A stretch of 64,000 nucleotides of DNA. Origin: Acidimicrobiia bacterium. Its GTDB lineage: Bacteria > Actinomycetota > Acidimicrobiia > IMCC26256 > PALSA-555. The notes under the pieces were generated by a model that did no database searches, was not told the origin of the DNA, and saw only the letters and a program-made list of their open reading frames with translations. The DNA is taken from contig DASZJD010000055.1 of assembly GCA_035948415.1 (NCBI GenBank), positions 1-64,000 of the forward strand. The letters are read 5' to 3'. Both the position numbers and the translations under genes were made by a program. Shown here piece after piece: positions 11,546 to 19,619 of this stretch; within the stretch, counting starts at the first letter, position 1, and the number at the start of each line of letters is the position of its first letter.

Positions 11546-14500
11546 GGCGCCGCGGAGCCTACCGGGACGTCCGTCGCGCGCGGCACCAGCTCCTCGAGCA
11601 ACGCGGTGAGCGCGCCCGCGACATCGGCCGGCGGCACACGGAGCGGCACGAGCACCTCCTCGGCGCTGGCCTTGGCGCCGGGCACGAGCCGGGCGAGACG
11701 GATCTTCTGCGAGTCGCGCAGCGTCAACCCGCGCAGGCGAGCGGCCCCGCCGGTGACGGCGAGGCTGCGGATGCCGAGCCGCACGCACTCGGCCCGCAGT
11801 CGCGCCGCGTCGAGGAGCGCGGCCGCCGGTGACGGCGGTGGCCCGTACCGGTCGTCCCACTCGGCGCGGACGTCGTCGACGTCGGTCGGGTCGCGCACGG
11901 CCGCGAGTCGCCGGTAGGCCTCCATCCGCACGTCGTCCCGCGCCACGTACTCACGGGGCAGGTAGGCGTCGACGGGCAGGTCGATCGTGACCTCGACCGG
12001 CTCCGGGACCGGCTCGCCCTTCAGCTCGCTCACCGCCTCGGTGACGAGCTGGCAGTACAGGTCGAAGCCCACCGCGGCGATGTGCCCGGACTGGTCGGCG
12101 CCGAGGAGGTTGCCGGCTCCGCGCAGCTCGAGGTCCCGCATGGCGATGGTGAACCCGGAGCCCAGGTCGGTGAACTCGCCGATCGTCTTCAGCCGCTCGT
12201 ACGCCTCCTCGGTCAGGGCCCGGTCGCGGGGGTGGAGCAGGTAGGCGTAGGCGCGCTGCCCCCGCCGGCCGACGCGACCCCGGAGCTGGTACAGCTGCGC
12301 GAGCCCGAGCCGGTCGGCCCGGTCGACGACAAGGGTGTTGACGGTCGGGATGTCGAGGCCGCTCTCGACGATCGTCGTGCACACGAGCACGTCGTACTCG
12401 CGCTCCCAGAAGTCGAGCACGACCCGTTCGAGCCGTCCTTCGTCCATCTGGCCGTGCGCGATCCCGATCCGCGCCTCCGGGACGAGGTCGCGGAGGTGCG
12501 CGGCGACGAAGTCGATGTCCTTCACCTGGTTGTGCACGAAGAACACCTGGCCCTCGCGGAGCAGCTCGCGGCGCAGCGCCTCGGCGACCGCGCGCTCGTC
12601 GTACTCGCCGACGTAGGTGAGGATGGGCTGGCGGTCCTCGGGCGGCGTGTTCACCATCGACATGTCGCGGATGCCCGTGAGCGACAGCTCGAGGGTGCGG
12701 GGGATCGGCGTCGCCGAGAGCGTGAGCACGTCGACGCCGGTGCGCAGCGCCTTGATCTGCTCCTTGTCCTGCACCCCGAACCGCTGCTCCTCGTCGATGA
12801 CGAGCAGCCCGAGGGCGCGGAACGAGACGTCCTGCGAGAGCAGCCGGTGGGTGCCGATCACGACGTCGACGTCACCGGCGGCGAGGCCGGCGACGACCGC
12901 GCGCTGCTCCCGAGCCGACAGGAAGCGCGAGAGGACCTCGACCCGCACCGGGTAGTTGGCGTACCGCTCCCGGAACGTCTGGCCGTGCTGGTTGGCAAGC
13001 AGGGTCGTGGGCACCAGCACCGCCACCTGCTTCCCGTCCTGTACGGCCTTGAACGCGGCCCGCACCGCCACCTCCGTCTTGCCGAACCCGACGTCGCCGC
13101 ACACGAGTCGGTCCATCGGCCGGGGCGCCTCCATGTCTCGCTTGACGTCCTCGATCGCCCGCAGCTGGTCGGGGGTCTCCTCGAACGGGAACGACTCCTC
13201 CACCTCGCGCTGCCACGGCGTGTCGGGGCCGAACGCGAAGCCGGGGCTGGCCAGCCGCCGCCGGTACAGGACGACGAGCTCTTGGGCGACCTCGCGCGTG
13301 GCGGCCCGCACCCGCGACTTCTGGCGCTCGAAGTCGGCGCCGCCCATCCGGTTCAGGGTCGGCGACTCTCCGCCCGTGTAGCGGCGCACCACGCCGACTT
13401 GGTCCGACGGCACGTACAGCCGGTCGGCGCCCCGGTAGGCCAGGAGGAGGTAGTCGCGGGCGACGCCGCCGATCGCCCGCTGCACCATGCCGCCGTATCG
13501 AGCCACGCCGTGGACCTGATGCACGACGAAGTCGCCGGGTTCGAGCGCGTCGTAGAGGTCGGCGGAGCGACGGGCGCCCCGTGGGGCCCGGTGCACCCGA
13601 CGCCGCCCGGTGAGGTCGGCCTCGGCGATCAGCGCCAGGCGCGCGTCGGGGAGCACGACCCCGCGGTCGAGCGGCGCCACGGTGACGCCGACCGCGCCCG
13701 GCGCCACGACGTCGCGGCCCGCTTCGACCCCGTCCTCGGCCAGGATCTGGGTCAGGCGGTCGCGGGACCCGCGCCCCTCGGCCGCCAGCACCACCCGGTA
13801 GCCGTCGTCGGCGAGGTCCCGTACCCGACGTGCGAGCCCCGCCCGCTCGCCCGCCAGCGGCGCGAACGCGGTGCCGGCGAGGTGCGCGGTCTCGGGCCGG
13901 TCGGGGGTGGCGAGCACCGCGGTGGCGCCGGCATCGGTGTGGGCGAGCACGCGCTCGAAGGGCAGCGACAGGCGCGGGAACTCGCCGACTGCGCCCCAGG
14001 TCTGGGCGAGGGTGGCGGCCAGCGCGGCCTCCTCGTCGAGCAGCTCGCGAGCCCGGTCGCGCAGCCGCGTCGGCTCGCAGAGCAGCACGAGGGCGTCGTC
14101 GTCGAGCAGGTCGGGCAGGAGCCGCTCGTCGGGCGTCAGCCACGGCAGCCACGACTCCATCCCGTCGAAGGTCTGGGCGGCGGCGAGGCGCTCCCACTGC
14201 TCGGCGCCCCACGGGGCGGCGCGGACGAGCGTCTCGGCGCGCGCTTGCACCTCGGGCGTGGGCAGGAGCTCGCGCGCGGGGAACACCTGCAACGCGTCGA
14301 GCTCGTGGGTCGAGCGCTGGTCGGCGACCGCGAACGCCGACAGCCGGTCGACCTCGTCGCCCCAGAGGTCGATCCGCACCGGGTGGTCCTCGGTCGCGGG
14401 GTAGACGTCGACGATCGAGCCCCGCACCGCCACCTCGCCCCGGGCCTCGACCTGGTACTCGCGCCGATAGCCGCGGGCGACGAGCGACGCCAGCAGCTCG

Positions 14501-14961
14501 TCACGGTCGAGGACCTGCCCGGCCCGCACCTCGATCGGCTCGACGTCCTCCACGTGGGGCCCGAGCCGCTGGACGAGGGCGCGGACCGGGGCGACGACGA
14601 TCCGAGGCGTCGCCGACACGCCGACGCGGAGCCGCCACAGGACCCGCAGTCGCCGGCCCATGGTCTCGAGGGAGGGCGAGACCCGCTCGAACGGGAGGGT
14701 CTCCCAGGCCGGGAACCACTCGACCGCCTCCCCGCCCACGAAGCAGGTCAGGTCGTGGGCGAGCCGCTCGCCTTCAGCGCCGGTCGGGACGGCGACGAGG
14801 ATGGGGCGTCGGGTCGAGGCGTCCGCCAGCGCGGCCACGAAGAGGGCTCGGCCCGCGGCCGGGACCGCCACCGTGGCGGCGCGCGCGACGGTGGCGCGCA
14901 CGCTGTCGTCGTCACGGAGCAGCGGCGGCAGTGCAGCGAGGGGGGCGATCGGGTCGGGCAC
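11542..14961 (-). CDS. mfd: transcription-repair coupling factor Mfd
   Basis: This 1139-residue protein displaces RNA polymerase stalled at DNA lesions and recruits UvrA. The N-terminal UvrB-homology region shows FPAWETLPFERVSPSLETMG and the RNAP-interacting domain includes DFVVHQVHGVARYGGMV. The superfamily 2 motor has Walker A CGDVGFGKTEVA (about residue 620), the DEEQ box VIDEEQRFGV (about 720), TLSATPIPRTLELSL, and motif V/VI residues in QLRGRVGRRGQRAYAYLL. A TRCF C-terminal domain follows. Length is normal. It leads a coupled mfd-foldase-mazG operon with 4-nt and 1-nt overlaps. A -10-like TAGGCT lies at 15010-15015. Confidence 0.98.
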   Translation of the reverse strand: MPDPIAPLAALPPLLRDDDSVRATVARAATVAVPAAGRALFVAALADASTRRPILVAVPTGAEGERLAHDLTCFVGGEAVEWFPAWETLPFERVSPSLETMGRRLRVLWRLRVGVSATPRIVVAPVRALVQRLGPHVEDVEPIEVRAGQVLDRDELLASLVARGYRREYQVEARGEVAVRGSIVDVYPATEDHPVRIDLWGDEVDRLSAFAVADQRSTHELDALQVFPARELLPTPEVQARAETLVRAAPWGAEQWERLAAAQTFDGMESWLPWLTPDERLLPDLLDDDALVLLCEPTRLRDRARELLDEEAALAATLAQTWGAVGEFPRLSLPFERVLAHTDAGATAVLATPDRPETAHLAGTAFAPLAGERAGLARRVRDLADDGYRVVLAAEGRGSRDRLTQILAEDGVEAGRDVVAPGAVGVTVAPLDRGVVLPDARLALIAEADLTGRRRVHRAPRGARRSADLYDALEPGDFVVHQVHGVARYGGMVQRAIGGVARDYLLLAYRGADRLYVPSDQVGVVRRYTGGESPTLNRMGGADFERQKSRVRAATREVAQELVVLYRRRLASPGFAFGPDTPWQREVEESFPFEETPDQLRAIEDVKRDMEAPRPMDRLVCGDVGFGKTEVAVRAAFKAVQDGKQVAVLVPTTLLANQHGQTFRERYANYPVRVEVLSRFLSAREQRAVVAGLAAGDVDVVIGTHRLLSQDVSFRALGLLVIDEEQRFGVQDKEQIKALRTGVDVLTLSATPIPRTLELSLTGIRDMSMVNTPPEDRQPILTYVGEYDERAVAEALRRELLREGQVFFVHNQVKDIDFVAAHLRDLVPEARIGIAHGQMDEGRLERVVLDFWEREYDVLVCTTIVESGLDIPTVNTLVVDRADRLGLAQLYQLRGRVGRRGQRAYAYLLHPRDRALTEEAYERLKTIGEFTDLGSGFTIAMRDLELRGAGNLLGADQSGHIAAVGFDLYCQLVTEAVSELKGEPVPEPVEVTIDLPVDAYLPREYVARDDVRMEAYRRLAAVRDPTDVDDVRAEWDDRYGPPPSPAAALLDAARLRAECVRLGIRSLAVTGGAARLRGLTLRDSQKIRLARLVPGAKASAEEVLVPLRVPPADVAGALTALLEELVPRATDVPVGSAAP

Positions 14962-15009
14962 GGGCGCGCGTCGACGCCGGGAACGCGGGCGCGTCCCGGG
15001 GTCGCGGCG

Positions 15010-15015
15010 AGCCTA
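15010..15015 (-). promoter_or_regulatory. candidate -10 element for mfd
   Basis: On the minus strand the sequence reads CGGTAGGCTCG, with TAGGCT about 48 nt upstream of the mfd start. It resembles other TANNNT elements before starts in this window. A plus-strand TACGGT at 15089-15094 could serve the divergent DUF2252 gene. Confidence 0.35.
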
Positions 15016-15151
15016 CCGACCGGCGCGCCGCCCCGACCGCGCTCGAGCCGGCGGCGCGACGGCCCGGGGCGACCGGTCCGGCGCCCGCTACGGTGACCCG
15101 ATCCGTGCCCACCGCTCCGTCCGCCGCGCCTCGGCCGCGCCCGCGGCACGC

Positions 15152-16477
15152 GTGTCCGCCCAACGGGCGTCCGGACGGGCCCGACGAGCGACCCTGCCTC
15201 GCTCGGCGCACGGCGAGTGGCGGGTGCCGGCGGGGCGGCCCGACCCGCTGACCCTGCTCTCGGCGCAGAACCGGACCCGGCTCCCGCAGCTCGTCCCGGT
15301 CCGGTGGGCTCGGATGCTGGCGTCGCCCTTCGGGTTCTTGCGCGGCGCGGCGGTGGTGATGGCGCACGACCTCGCCGAGACGCCGACCACCGGGATCACG
15401 GTGCAGGCGTGCGGGGACGCCCACGTCGGCAACTTCGGCGTCTTCGCCTCCCCCGAGCGCGACCTGCTGTTCGACGTCACGGACTTCGACGAGACCCTCC
15501 CGGGCCCGTGGGAGTGGGACGTCAAGCGGCTCGCGGCCAGCGCCGTCGTGGCCGGCCGCGACGCGGGGATGACCGAGCCGACGTGTCGGGCCGCGGCCGA
15601 GACCGGGGTCCGCGCCTACCGGCGGGCGATCCAGCACTTCGCCTCGATGACGGCGCTCGACACCTGGTACGCGCGGGTGGACGTGACCGCGACGGCTCGA
15701 CTGCGGGCCGGCCACGCCCGCACCGACCTCAGGGCGCTGTTCCGCAAGGCGCGCGGCCGCACGTCGGCGACGGCGCTGCCGGCGCTCGCCGAGCTGTCCG
15801 GCGATGGCGACTGGCGCATCGTCGACCACCCGCCGGTCGTGTCCCACGACGGTGTCGGCGAGCACGCCGAGACGCTGCGCCGCCTCTTCGACACCTACCG
15901 GCACAGCCTCAGCGACGACCGGCGTCTGCTCCTCGAGCGCTTCGAGCTCCGGGACTTCGCGCTCAAGGCCGTCGGGGTAGGCAGCGTCGGCACCCGCTGC
16001 TTCGTGGCGTTGCTCGAGAGCGACGTCGGCGAGCCGCTCTTCCTCCAGGTCAAGGAGGCCTCGCCGTCCGTGCTCGCCGTCGGCGGCGCCGGCCCCGTCT
16101 CCGGGGGCGAGGGCCGGCGGGTCGTGGCCGGGCAGCGGATCATGCAGGCCGACAGCGACATCCTCCTCGGGTGGGCCCACGCCGGCGGCGACGACTACTA
16201 CGTCCGACAGCTGCGCGACGAGAAGGGGTCCGTCAACTTCGCTCGGATGCGCGCCCGCGCCCTACGCGACTACCTGACGCTCTGCGGCTGGACGCTGGCC
16301 CGCGCCCACGCCCGCGGCGGGCCGGCGGCGGCGATCGCCGGCTACCTGGGTCGGGCGCGGAACTTCGACCGGGCCGTCCGCCGGTTCGCGGTCGCGTACG
16401 CCGACCAGACCGCCCGCGACCACGCCGCCCTCGCCGAGGCCGTCCGCGACGGTCGCATCGAGGTCGCCGGGGTCTGA
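15152..16477 (+). CDS. DUF2252 family protein (kinase-like fold, function unknown)
   Basis: A 441-residue protein of the DUF2252 family. Its conserved N-terminal block is complete: PRSAHGEWRVPAGRPDPL, LVPVRWARMLASPFGFLRGA, VQACGDAHVGNFG, DVTDFDETLPGPWEWDVKRL. Later blocks such as GVGSVGTRCFVALL and VVAGQRIMQADSDILLGW are also present. The GDAHxxN and DFDE pairs recall phosphotransferase-type active sites, but no activity is established. GTG 15152 is chosen because the only open frame upstream lacks any start codon close by and the family N-terminus begins a few residues later. It lies divergent from mfd and convergent with the MgtC gene, as an accessory gene inside the core block. Confidence 0.88.
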   Translation: MSAQRASGRARRATLPRSAHGEWRVPAGRPDPLTLLSAQNRTRLPQLVPVRWARMLASPFGFLRGAAVVMAHDLAETPTTGITVQACGDAHVGNFGVFASPERDLLFDVTDFDETLPGPWEWDVKRLAASAVVAGRDAGMTEPTCRAAAETGVRAYRRAIQHFASMTALDTWYARVDVTATARLRAGHARTDLRALFRKARGRTSATALPALAELSGDGDWRIVDHPPVVSHDGVGEHAETLRRLFDTYRHSLSDDRRLLLERFELRDFALKAVGVGSVGTRCFVALLESDVGEPLFLQVKEASPSVLAVGGAGPVSGGEGRRVVAGQRIMQADSDILLGWAHAGGDDYYVRQLRDEKGSVNFARMRARALRDYLTLCGWTLARAHARGGPAAAIAGYLGRARNFDRAVRRFAVAYADQTARDHAALAEAVRDGRIEVAGV

Positions 16478-16484
16478 GGGCCGG

Positions 16485-16970
16485 TCACGCCCCGGCGGCG
16501 CGGCGGCGGTCGCGGCGGCCGGGGCGCGGCGGGTCGTCGTCTCCGGCCAGCGAGCCGCGGTACCGGCGGGCGTCGAGCATGCTCAGCCCGGGCAGGAACC
16601 GCAGCTCGAGGAGAAAGAGGACGATGCCGGCGGTGGCGAGGGCGAGGAGCGGGTAACCGGCGCCGGCGACGACGCCGATCGAGGTGGTCGCGAGCACCGC
16701 GGCCGCGCTCGTGATCCCGCGCAGGGTGCCGGCGGCCTGGCGGAACACGAGCGCGGCGCCGATGAAGCCGACCCCGGTCACCACGCCGGCGATGGCGTTG
16801 CCGGCGCTCTTGCTGACCGCGATGGTCGAGATCGCCGCGGCGGCGGTGCCGATGAGGGCGTAGGTGCGGTCCCCGGCCGGCCCGCGGCGCAGCTCGCGCT
16901 CGAAGCCGATCGCGAAGCTGAGCCCGAAGGCCAGGGCCACGCGGCCGATCAGCTCCAGCTCGCTCGGCAC
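16485..16970 (-). CDS. MgtC/SapB-family membrane protein
   Basis: A 161-residue inner-membrane protein with about four to five hydrophobic segments. The MgtC signatures are GRVALAFGLSFAIGFERELR (periplasm-facing arginine after the first segment), TYALIGTAAAAIS, GVVTGVGFIGAALVFR and GITSAAAVLATTSIGVVAG. The C-terminal regulatory cytoplasmic domain of full MgtC is absent, replaced by a short basic tail. Family members affect magnesium homeostasis or ATP synthase activity. Starts at GTG 16970; it faces DUF2252 tail-to-tail with a 7-nt gap. Confidence 0.88.
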   Translation of the reverse strand: MPSELELIGRVALAFGLSFAIGFERELRRGPAGDRTYALIGTAAAAISTIAVSKSAGNAIAGVVTGVGFIGAALVFRQAAGTLRGITSAAAVLATTSIGVVAGAGYPLLALATAGIVLFLLELRFLPGLSMLDARRYRGSLAGDDDPPRPGRRDRRRAAGA

Positions 16971-17024
16971 GGCGCCATGGTGTCGGAGCCGGCGGCGCCC
17001 GTCCGGGACCCTCGCGCGCCCGGC

Positions 17025-17660
17025 TCAGGGCGCCGGGTCGGCCTGCCCGCTCGTGCCGTTGAACCGGTTCATCGCCGCGGCGACGCCGTCGGTGGCGATG
17101 ACCTCGACGGCGTCGGCGGCCTGCTCGAGGGTGACGTCGACCTCGGCCCGCTCCCGCTTCGAGAATCGCGAGAGGACGTGGTCGGCACCCCGCTCCTTCG
17201 ACGACGGCTTGCTGACGCCGATCCGCACGCGCACGAAGCCGTCGCTGTGGAGGTGCTCCTTGATCGAGCGCAGCCCGTTGTGGCCGGCGAGCCCGCCGCC
17301 GACCTTCACCCGGAGAGCCGCCGCGGGCAGGTCGAGCTCGTCGTGCACGACGACGAGGGCCTCCGGCTCGACGCCGTAGCGGCGGACGAGCCGGCGCACG
17401 GCGTCCCCCGAGTCGTTCATCCACTGCTCGGGGACCGCCAGCGCCACCCGGGCGTCGCCGATGCGCACCTCGTCGGCGCGGGCCCGCTCCTTGCCGGCCC
17501 GGAGGCGCCCGCCGTGACGGCGGGCGAGGATCTCGACCACCTCGGCGCCCACGTTGTGGCGGGTGCGCGCGTATTCGGCGCCCGGGTTCCCCAGGCCGAC
17601 CACGAGGAGGTCGGCGGGCGTCCCGGTGCGCGCCGGCGGTGTCCCCCGCCGCCGCAGCAC
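17025..17660 (-). CDS. pth: peptidyl-tRNA hydrolase
   Basis: This enzyme recycles peptidyl-tRNA released from stalled ribosomes. The 211-residue protein has VVGLGNPGAEYARTRHNVGA (catalytic His in RHNVG), EQWMNDSGDAVRRL (Asn that contacts substrate), the VVHDELDLP aspartate motif and GGGLAGHNGLRSIKEHL. It follows rplY with a 3-nt gap and the order rplY-pth is the common bacterial one. The first ~18 residues before LLVVGLG are a poorly conserved basic extension, so the start could be slightly downstream. Confidence 0.96.
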   Translation of the reverse strand: MLRRRGTPPARTGTPADLLVVGLGNPGAEYARTRHNVGAEVVEILARRHGGRLRAGKERARADEVRIGDARVALAVPEQWMNDSGDAVRRLVRRYGVEPEALVVVHDELDLPAAALRVKVGGGLAGHNGLRSIKEHLHSDGFVRVRIGVSKPSSKERGADHVLSRFSKRERAEVDVTLEQAADAVEVIATDGVAAAMNRFNGTSGQADPAP

Positions 17661-17663
17661 CGG

Positions 17664-18344
17664 CTACTCCCCGCCGCCCTCGTCGCTGGCCGCGGGGCCC
17701 TCGCCGGCGGCCTCGCCGGCCTCGCCGGCCTCGCCCTCGGCGGCCTCGGCCTCGGCCGCCTCGGCCTCGGCCTCCGCCTCCTCGGCGGCGGTGACACGCG
17801 GCGCGACGACCTGCGCGATGAGCGTGTCGGGCTCGATGGTGGGGCGCGCCCCGGCGGGCACCGCGAGGTCGCTGAGCCGCACCTGGTCGCCGATCTCGAG
17901 GGCGGACACGTCGGTCTCGATGGAGGCGGGGATGTCCTGCGGGCGGGCCTCGATCGGGAGGCCGAAGACGAGCTGCTCGAGCAGGCCGCCGTTCCGCACG
18001 CCCTCCGGCTCGCCGACGAGGTGGACCGGCACCTCGGCGGTCACGGCCACGTCGGTGCGGACCCGGATGAAGTCGACGTGCACGAGGTCGCCTCGGGTCG
18101 GATGACGCTGCACCTGCCGGGCCAGGGTCAGCTGGTCGTCGCCGTCGAGTCGCAGCCGGATCAGGGTGTTGGCCCCGTGGGCGAGGATGTGGGTGAGCTC
18201 GCGGGAGGGGACCGTCACCGCCACGGTGTCGCTGCCGAGGCCGTAGACGACGGCGGGGACGAGCCCGGCGCGCCGGAGCCGACCGGCGGGCCGGGAGCCG
18301 CGCTCGGCTCGGGGCTCGGCGGTGAGGGTGGCTTCCTCGGCCAT
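17664..18344 (-). CDS. rplY: 50S ribosomal protein bL25 (Ctc type)
   Basis: A 226-residue long-form L25/CTC protein that binds 5S rRNA. The N-terminal L25 domain includes GSRPAGRLRRAGLVPAVVYG; the C-terminal TL5/CTC beta domain includes HVDFIRVRTDVAVTAEVPVH. The last ~45 residues are a low-complexity Glu/Ala tail encoded by short tandem DNA repeats. ATG 18344 gives the normal MAEEATLTAEPR N-terminus. Directly upstream of pth and, in the conserved order, downstream of prs, from which it is separated here by the 18.4-25.8 kb insertion. Confidence 0.95.
   Translation of the reverse strand: MAEEATLTAEPRAERGSRPAGRLRRAGLVPAVVYGLGSDTVAVTVPSRELTHILAHGANTLIRLRLDGDDQLTLARQVQRHPTRGDLVHVDFIRVRTDVAVTAEVPVHLVGEPEGVRNGGLLEQLVFGLPIEARPQDIPASIETDVSALEIGDQVRLSDLAVPAGARPTIEPDTLIAQVVAPRVTAAEEAEAEAEAAEAEAAEGEAGEAGEAAGEGPAASDEGGGE
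17698..17795 (-). repeat. GC-rich short tandem repeats encoding the acidic tail of bL25
   Basis: The stretch is built of repeated 6- to 9-nt units such as GCCTCGCCG and GCCTCG on the plus strand. On the coding strand they specify alternating Glu and Ala. It is likely to vary in copy number between strains by slippage. Confidence 0.7.
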
Positions 18345-18431
18345 GGCCGGACTCGCCTTTCGACTTGGGAACCGTCCATTGTGCTCGGCTCGTCGCCGTC
18401 GGGCCAAGCGCGCCCGGCGGCGGGCGGCGGG

Positions 18432-19619
18432 TCAAAGGCGCCAGCGCCGCTCGGCGTGGCGGACCTGCTCGTGGAGACGGTCGGGGATCTGGAACGGGGG
18501 GCGGCCGCCCCGGTCCTGGGCCTCGAAGCCGTGCAGGAACGAGGCGGTGAGGTGGCGGGTCAGGTCCGCGACCAGTCGGTGGTGCTGCTCGACGCGGTTG
18601 AACAGGTGGAAGGCGCGCCGCAGGGGGCCGAGGAGGAGCGCGGTCCAGCCGCCGCGGCGGATCCCGTTGATGCCGGCGACGGTGTCTCCGCAGTAGTAGC
18701 GGATCAGCGAGACCGGGAGGCTGCGCATCCCGGGCAGCCGGATGCTGCGCTGGAGGGCGCCGACGAGGGCCGCAGCGAGGTACGGGGCGTCGAGGCTCGG
18801 GCGCTGCTGTCGTCCGCGGATCAGGGCCTCGAGGGCGCGGGCCTCGTCGAGGCCGAGGGGGAGCAGATCGGACCGGATCCCGAGCAGCTCGCCGACGACG
18901 CACCACCGGTGCAGGTACGCCTCGGCGTCGGCCCGGTCGCACCCGACGCCTTGGAGCTCGAGCGCGTCGAACACCGCGGTGGTGAAGCTCAAGAGCGTGC
19001 CCAGGAGGTCCTCCTGGTTCAAGGGGGTGCCGCCCGGCACGTACCAGCGGCGGGGCGGCCGCGGACCCTTGCCGTAGGCCAGGGCGGCGTCGCGGGTTCG
19101 CTCGACGCCCGGGCCGTGGAGGATCAGGTACCGGACCGCGGCGTGCATGAGCCGGACCCGGCGGATGGCCCGGTACCCGTCCGTCCCGACGTCGAGGCCC
19201 TCCGGGCTCATCGCGTCGATGATCATCTGCGCCGTCTCGTAGACGCGGCGCACGGGATCGGTGACGAGCTGGGCGGTGAGCGTCAGGACCCGCGCCCCCC
19301 GCGCGCCCGCGTAGGCCTCCGGGAGCGAGGCGCAGAAGAGGGTCGAGCCGATCTCGATCCCCTGCAGCTCGAAGAAAGCGGCCGCACGCGCCAGCTGGGC
19401 CGGGTCGCGCCACGAGGGCAGGGGTGGCTCCTCGGCGAGGTAGGCGTCGATGACCGACGGCTGTGGCGCCGTGCCGGCACCGGGGTGCCGGCCGATGGCG
19501 GCGACGAGGTGCCACGGCGTGACGTCGGGGTGCTGGGCGGCGTGCTGCTCGATGACCGCGTCGGCGGGCCGGTCGCCCTCGATGCTGAGCTGGTCCAGTT
19601 GCGCCGCGGTGATCGTCAC
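18432..19619 (-). CDS. DUF2236 / MpaB-type oxygenase family protein
   Basis: A 395-residue, mostly helical protein of the DUF2236 family, which includes the heme-dependent latex-clearing oxygenase Lcp and MpaB. Family features are the helix IRRVRLMHAAVRYLILHGPG (Arg and His near the putative heme site), PLNQEDLLGTLLSFTTAVFD, EAYLHRWCVVGELLGI, and ALVGALQRSIRLPG. No signal peptide is seen. GTG 19619 overlaps the stop of the FAD-oxidoreductase gene by 4 nt (GTGA), so both are made from one transcript and probably act on the same hydrophobic or isoprenoid-like substrate. This last point is inference. Confidence 0.83.
   Translation of the reverse strand: MTITAAQLDQLSIEGDRPADAVIEQHAAQHPDVTPWHLVAAIGRHPGAGTAPQPSVIDAYLAEEPPLPSWRDPAQLARAAAFFELQGIEIGSTLFCASLPEAYAGARGARVLTLTAQLVTDPVRRVYETAQMIIDAMSPEGLDVGTDGYRAIRRVRLMHAAVRYLILHGPGVERTRDAALAYGKGPRPPRRWYVPGGTPLNQEDLLGTLLSFTTAVFDALELQGVGCDRADAEAYLHRWCVVGELLGIRSDLLPLGLDEARALEALIRGRQQRPSLDAPYLAAALVGALQRSIRLPGMRSLPVSLIRYYCGDTVAGINGIRRGGWTALLLGPLRRAFHLFNRVEQHHRLVADLTRHLTASFLHGFEAQDRGGRPPFQIPDRLHEQVRHAERRWRL

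Noticed and set aside
10697-11917. Long open frames antisense to mfd, the foldase gene and most other genes
   Set aside because: In very GC-rich DNA the antisense and +1 frames stay open. Their products are Arg/Gly/Pro-rich or mirror-like, contain no family motifs and lie entirely over genes with clear motifs.
17698-17795. Tandem repeats as a possible CRISPR or regulatory array
   Set aside because: They are short in-frame codon repeats within rplY encoding the Glu/Ala tail, with no spacers. No CRISPR-like array was seen anywhere in the window.
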